Source of the DNA: Gracilibacillus alcaliphilus | GTDB taxonomy: Bacteria; Bacillota; Bacilli; Bacillales; Amphibacillaceae | NCBI RefSeq assembly: GCF_016909015.1 | Contig: NZ_JAFBFA010000005.1 | Coordinates: forward strand, 1 to 64,000 | DNA: 64,000 nucleotides | Reading direction: 5' to 3' | Shown: positions 60,868 to 64,000 of the stretch, one piece after another | Numbering within the stretch: the first letter of the stretch is position 1 | Layout of the letters: the number at the start of each line of letters is the position of its first letter | Translations under genes and position numbers: made by a program | Notes under the pieces: model-generated | The model's input: only the letters and a program-made list of their open reading frames with translations | Databases searched by the model: none | Told to the model about the DNA's origin: nothing

Positions 60868-61045
60868 AGGCCTTACTTTATTACTTACTATCGAATCGAC
60901 AGAAGCCGCCGATTGGTTTTAACTGTATCTGGTTAGATAGTACAAGAAAGCCAAGGCTCGTCCTTCATAGAAGACAAGCTGAGGGTTTCTCTAAGAGGAT
61001 GTTCAAAAAGTGTATAGCAAACAAATATATATGGAGGTGAATCAC

Positions 61046-61336
61046 GTGGCTGAAATCTCAAAAGAACAAGTAAAACACGTGGCAAATTTAGCGCGTCTAG
61101 CTGTAACAGAGGAAGAGGTAGAAATGTTTACACAGCAATTAGGCGATATTATTAACTATGCGGAGCTTCTTAATGAACTGGATACGACAGATGTCAAACC
61201 AACGACCCACGTACTAGATTTGAAGAATGTGATGCGTAAAGATGAACCAAGAGAATGGATTACTAAAGACGAAGCAATGAAGAATGCGCCGGATCAGGCA
61301 AACGGTCAATTCCGTGTGCCATCGATTTTAGAATAA
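61046..61336 (+). CDS. gatC: Aspartyl/glutamyl-tRNA amidotransferase subunit C
   Basis: A 96-residue GatC: 'EQVKHVANLARLAVTEEEVE' and 'DTTDVKPTTHVLDLKNVMR'. It clamps GatA and GatB together in the enzyme that converts Glu-tRNA(Gln) or Asp-tRNA(Asn) to the amidated form. GTG 61046 follows GGAGG. First gene of gatCAB. Confidence 0.96.
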   Translation: MAEISKEQVKHVANLARLAVTEEEVEMFTQQLGDIINYAELLNELDTTDVKPTTHVLDLKNVMRKDEPREWITKDEAMKNAPDQANGQFRVPSILE

Positions 61337-61348
61337 GGAGGGTTTTAT

Positions 61349-62818
61349 GTGTCACTTTTTGATTTTACTTTAAAAGAACTGCAAGAAAAGCTACATAACA
61401 AAGAAATTACCGTTAGTGATCTTGTAGAGGCTTCTTATGACCGCATTAAGGAAGTGGACGGAGAAGTTAAAGCATTCATTACACTAAATGAAGAAGCAGC
61501 TAAACAACAAGCAAAGGAATTAGACGAAAAGCTCGGAGCTGAGGCTTCTATTTTATACGGTATGCCGATAGGGATAAAAGATAATATTGTAACCAAAGGA
61601 TTGCGTACTACTTGCGCTAGTCAAATCCTTGATAATCTAACCGATCCGCTGTATGACGCAACTGTTATCCAAAAGTTGGAAAACGAGCAAACGGTAACGA
61701 TTGGGAAATTAAATATGGATGAGTTCGCCATGGGTTCTTCTACTGAGAATTCCAGTTATGCAGACACTCGCAACCCTTGGAATACCGATTATGTTCCGGG
61801 TGGATCCAGTGGTGGTTCAGCAGCTGCAGTAGCGGCTGGGGAAGTATTTTTCTCGCTAGGATCTGATACAGGTGGTTCAATCCGTCAACCGGCTGCATTT
61901 TGTGGTGTAGTTGGCCTAAAGCCTACATATGGCCTTGTGTCTCGTTTTGGTTTGGTAGCATTTGCTTCCTCTTTAGACCAGATTGGACCAATTACAAGAA
62001 CGGTAGAGGATAATGCTCACTTATTACAAGCAATTGTAGGACATGATCAAATGGATTCTACGTCTGCAAATGTAGAGATTCCTAATTACAGCGAAGCCTT
62101 ACAACAAGATGTAAAAGGATTACGCATTGCTGTACCAAAAGAATACCTATCTGAAGGTGTAGATCCAGAAGTAAAAGAGGCTGTACTAGCAGCATTGAAA
62201 AAATACGAGGAACTTGGAGCAACATGGGAAGAGGTATCATTGCCGCATTCTAAGTATGCTGTAGCTGCTTACTATTTACTGGCTTCTTCCGAGGCAAGTG
62301 CTAACTTGGCTCGTTTTGATGGGATTCGTTACGGTAAACGTACTGAGAAACGTGTCGATATGATCGATATGTTTAAGGAGTCCCGTGCAGAAGGATTCGG
62401 TTATGAAGTAAAACGTCGTATTATGTTAGGAACTTTTGCCTTAAGCTCTGGTTACTATGATGCTTATTACAAAAAAGCACAAAAAGTGCGTACTTTAATT
62501 AAGGAAGACTTTGAGAAGATCTTTGCAGATTATGATGTGGTGATAGGACCAACTACTCCTACACCTGCTTATAAAGTCGGAGAGAAGATTGATGATCCAT
62601 TAACCATGTATACAGATGATGTATTAACAACACCAGTAAACTTAGCTGGTTTACCAGGCATCTCTATTCCTTGTGGATTCTCTAGTGCCGGTCTGCCGAT
62701 TGGTTTGCAGATTATCGGAAAACACTTTGATGAAGCAATGATTTATCGTACGGCTTATGCATTTGAACAAGCAACAGACTTCCATACGAAGCGTCCAAAT
62801 TTGGGAGGTGGCCAATAA
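61349..62818 (+). CDS. gatA: Aspartyl/glutamyl-tRNA amidotransferase subunit A
   Basis: A 489-residue amidase-signature enzyme. The catalytic Lys is in 'GIKDNIVTKG', and the two serines in 'PGGSSGGSAAAVA' and 'GSDTGGSIRQPA'. It releases ammonia from glutamine for GatB. GTG start after AAGGAGGG. Its TAA overlaps the gatB ATG (TAATG). Confidence 0.97.
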   Translation: MSLFDFTLKELQEKLHNKEITVSDLVEASYDRIKEVDGEVKAFITLNEEAAKQQAKELDEKLGAEASILYGMPIGIKDNIVTKGLRTTCASQILDNLTDPLYDATVIQKLENEQTVTIGKLNMDEFAMGSSTENSSYADTRNPWNTDYVPGGSSGGSAAAVAAGEVFFSLGSDTGGSIRQPAAFCGVVGLKPTYGLVSRFGLVAFASSLDQIGPITRTVEDNAHLLQAIVGHDQMDSTSANVEIPNYSEALQQDVKGLRIAVPKEYLSEGVDPEVKEAVLAALKKYEELGATWEEVSLPHSKYAVAAYYLLASSEASANLARFDGIRYGKRTEKRVDMIDMFKESRAEGFGYEVKRRIMLGTFALSSGYYDAYYKKAQKVRTLIKEDFEKIFADYDVVIGPTTPTPAYKVGEKIDDPLTMYTDDVLTTPVNLAGLPGISIPCGFSSAGLPIGLQIIGKHFDEAMIYRTAYAFEQATDFHTKRPNLGGGQ

Positions 62819-64000
62819 TGACAAACTTTGAAACAGTAATTGGTTTAGAGGTTCACGTAGAACTGAAAACAGCTTCCAAAATCTTTAGTCCTGCACCTAA
62901 TGCATTTGGTTCCGAACCTAACAGTAATGTCAATCCAATTGACTTAGGTTATCCTGGTGTATTGCCCGTTTTAAATGAAGAAGCTGTGAACTACGCTATG
63001 AAGGCAGCAATGGCACTAAATTGTGAAATTGCTACGGATACGAAATTTGACCGCAAAAACTACTTTTATCCAGATAACCCGAAAGCTTATCAAATCTCAC
63101 AATTTGATCAGCCGATCGGTGAACATGGCTGGATTGAAATCGAAGTAAACGGTGAAAAGAAAAGAATCGGTATTACACGTCTTCACTTAGAAGAAGATGC
63201 AGGTAAACTAACACACGGTGATGATGGTTATTCATTAGTGGATTACAACCGTCAAGGAACACCATTAGTAGAAATTGTTTCCGAGCCGGATATTCGTACA
63301 CCAGAAGAAGCTTATGCTTACTTAGAAAAATTGAAAAATATTATTCAATATACAGGTGTGTCTGACTGTAAGATGGAAGAAGGATCTTTACGCTGTGATG
63401 CCAATATTTCGATTCGCCCGGTAGGCCAAGCCGAATTTGGTACGAAAACAGAATTAAAGAACCTAAACTCTTTCTCTTTTGTACAGAAGGGGCTCGAATT
63501 CGAGGAGAAACGCCAGCGTGAAGTACTATTAGCTGGTGGAGAAATCCTTCAGGAAACGCGTCGCTATGATGAGCAAACAAAAGAAACGATTCTGATGCGT
63601 GTTAAAGAAGGTTCAGATGATTATCGTTATTTCCCAGAGCCTGACCTGGTGCCTTTATATATCGATGATGCCTGGAAAGAACGGATTCGTGCGGAGATTC
63701 CAGAATTGCCGGATGCGCGCCGCAAGCGTTATGTAGAGGAGCTTGATCTGCCAGTATATGATGCCGCTGTATTAACAAGCACAAAAGAAATGTCTGATTT
63801 CTTTGAAGCAGCAGTAGCGGCAGGGGCAGATGTGAAGCAAGCATCTAACTGGTTAATGGGTGAAGTATCTGCCTTCTTAAACAAGGAACAAATTGAGGTT
63901 CAAGACTTGAAGATGACACCTGAAGCATTAGCCAAGATGATTCAGCTGATTGCTGACGGTACAATCTCGTCGAAAATGGCCAAGAAAGTATTCGCAGAAC
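62818..64000 (+). CDS. gatB: Aspartyl/glutamyl-tRNA amidotransferase subunit B (partial, runs off the window)
   Basis: The frame is open from ATG 62818 to the end of the window, about 394 residues of the usual 476. It begins 'MTNFETVIGLEVHVELKTAS' and contains 'KNYFYPDNPKAYQISQFDQP', 'RLHLEEDAGKLTH' and 'YRYFPEPDLVPL', all GatB signatures. It activates the misacylated tRNA with ATP and amidates it. GGGAGG lies at 62803-62808. Confidence 0.97.
   Translation, partial: MTNFETVIGLEVHVELKTASKIFSPAPNAFGSEPNSNVNPIDLGYPGVLPVLNEEAVNYAMKAAMALNCEIATDTKFDRKNYFYPDNPKAYQISQFDQPIGEHGWIEIEVNGEKKRIGITRLHLEEDAGKLTHGDDGYSLVDYNRQGTPLVEIVSEPDIRTPEEAYAYLEKLKNIIQYTGVSDCKMEEGSLRCDANISIRPVGQAEFGTKTELKNLNSFSFVQKGLEFEEKRQREVLLAGGEILQETRRYDEQTKETILMRVKEGSDDYRYFPEPDLVPLYIDDAWKERIRAEIPELPDARRKRYVEELDLPVYDAAVLTSTKEMSDFFEAAVAAGADVKQASNWLMGEVSAFLNKEQIEVQDLKMTPEALAKMIQLIADGTISSKMAKKVFAE

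Noticed and set aside
60797..61045. T-box riboswitch before gatCAB
   Set aside because: No AGGGTGGNACCGCG-type T-box sequence and no terminator U-run.

Overview
The window reads as a chromosomal segment of a low-GC, spore-forming member of the Bacillaceae. A small acid-soluble spore protein (tlp) is present, and the backbone order pbuG, yebE, yebG, purEKBCSQLFMNHD, yerA, yerB, yerC, pcrB, pcrA, ligA, camS, gatCAB is that of Bacillus subtilis and relatives. The repeats and the agr locus suggest a halophilic or alkaliphilic genus such as Gracilibacillus or Amphibacillus; that placement is inference, not read from a marker gene.

Layout. 0-6 kb: a START-domain protein, tlp, a YkoP/metallophosphoesterase/MGDG-synthase-like glycosyltransferase cluster, a frameshifted NUDIX gene, a pentapeptide-repeat protein and an unknown. 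6-10.4 kb: AraC regulator, DUF2000 protein and LysE exporter, then a minus-strand acetyltransferase, speG and a methyltransferase. 10.5-16 kb: a lichenan/cellobiose-type PTS locus (LicR-like activator divergent from IIB, IIC, IIA and a GH1 6-phospho-beta-glycosidase). 16-20.3 kb: a frameshifted NAD-epimerase and a complete agrBDCA quorum-sensing operon. 20.3-27 kb: MFS exporter, a toroid-fold orphan, a DUF3267 membrane protein, riboswitch-controlled pbuG, an EamA transporter and Hsp20. 27-41.5 kb: yebE, yebG and the twelve-gene purine operon. 41.6-45 kb: glyoxalase-family protein, Fe/Mn superoxide dismutase, a frameshifted AraC regulator and repeats. 45-64 kb: the yerABC to gatCAB backbone, interrupted by an oxidoreductase, an MFS exporter, ahpCF and a sugar acetyltransferase.

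Purine control is legible. Both pbuG and the pur operon have a pair of inverted CGAAC boxes of identical 35-bp geometry (the PurR-box pattern) just upstream of a sigma-A promoter, followed by a guanine-type riboswitch and an intrinsic terminator. In the pur leader a 301-bp repeat element lies between promoter and riboswitch, flanked by a 9-bp direct repeat that looks like a target-site duplication. A second full copy lies in inverted orientation 15 kb away, beyond the operon, and a third, internally deleted copy follows.

Other structure not explained by genes: tandem 51-bp hairpin repeats at two loci (one inside the pur operon between purH and purD), a six-unit 21-bp tandem repeat before pcrB, a Bacillaceae-type palindromic intergenic repeat after ahpF, paired hairpins before gatC, and three genes each broken by a single-base frameshift at a short homopolymer. 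I saw no rRNA, tRNA, CRISPR array or complete insertion sequence.
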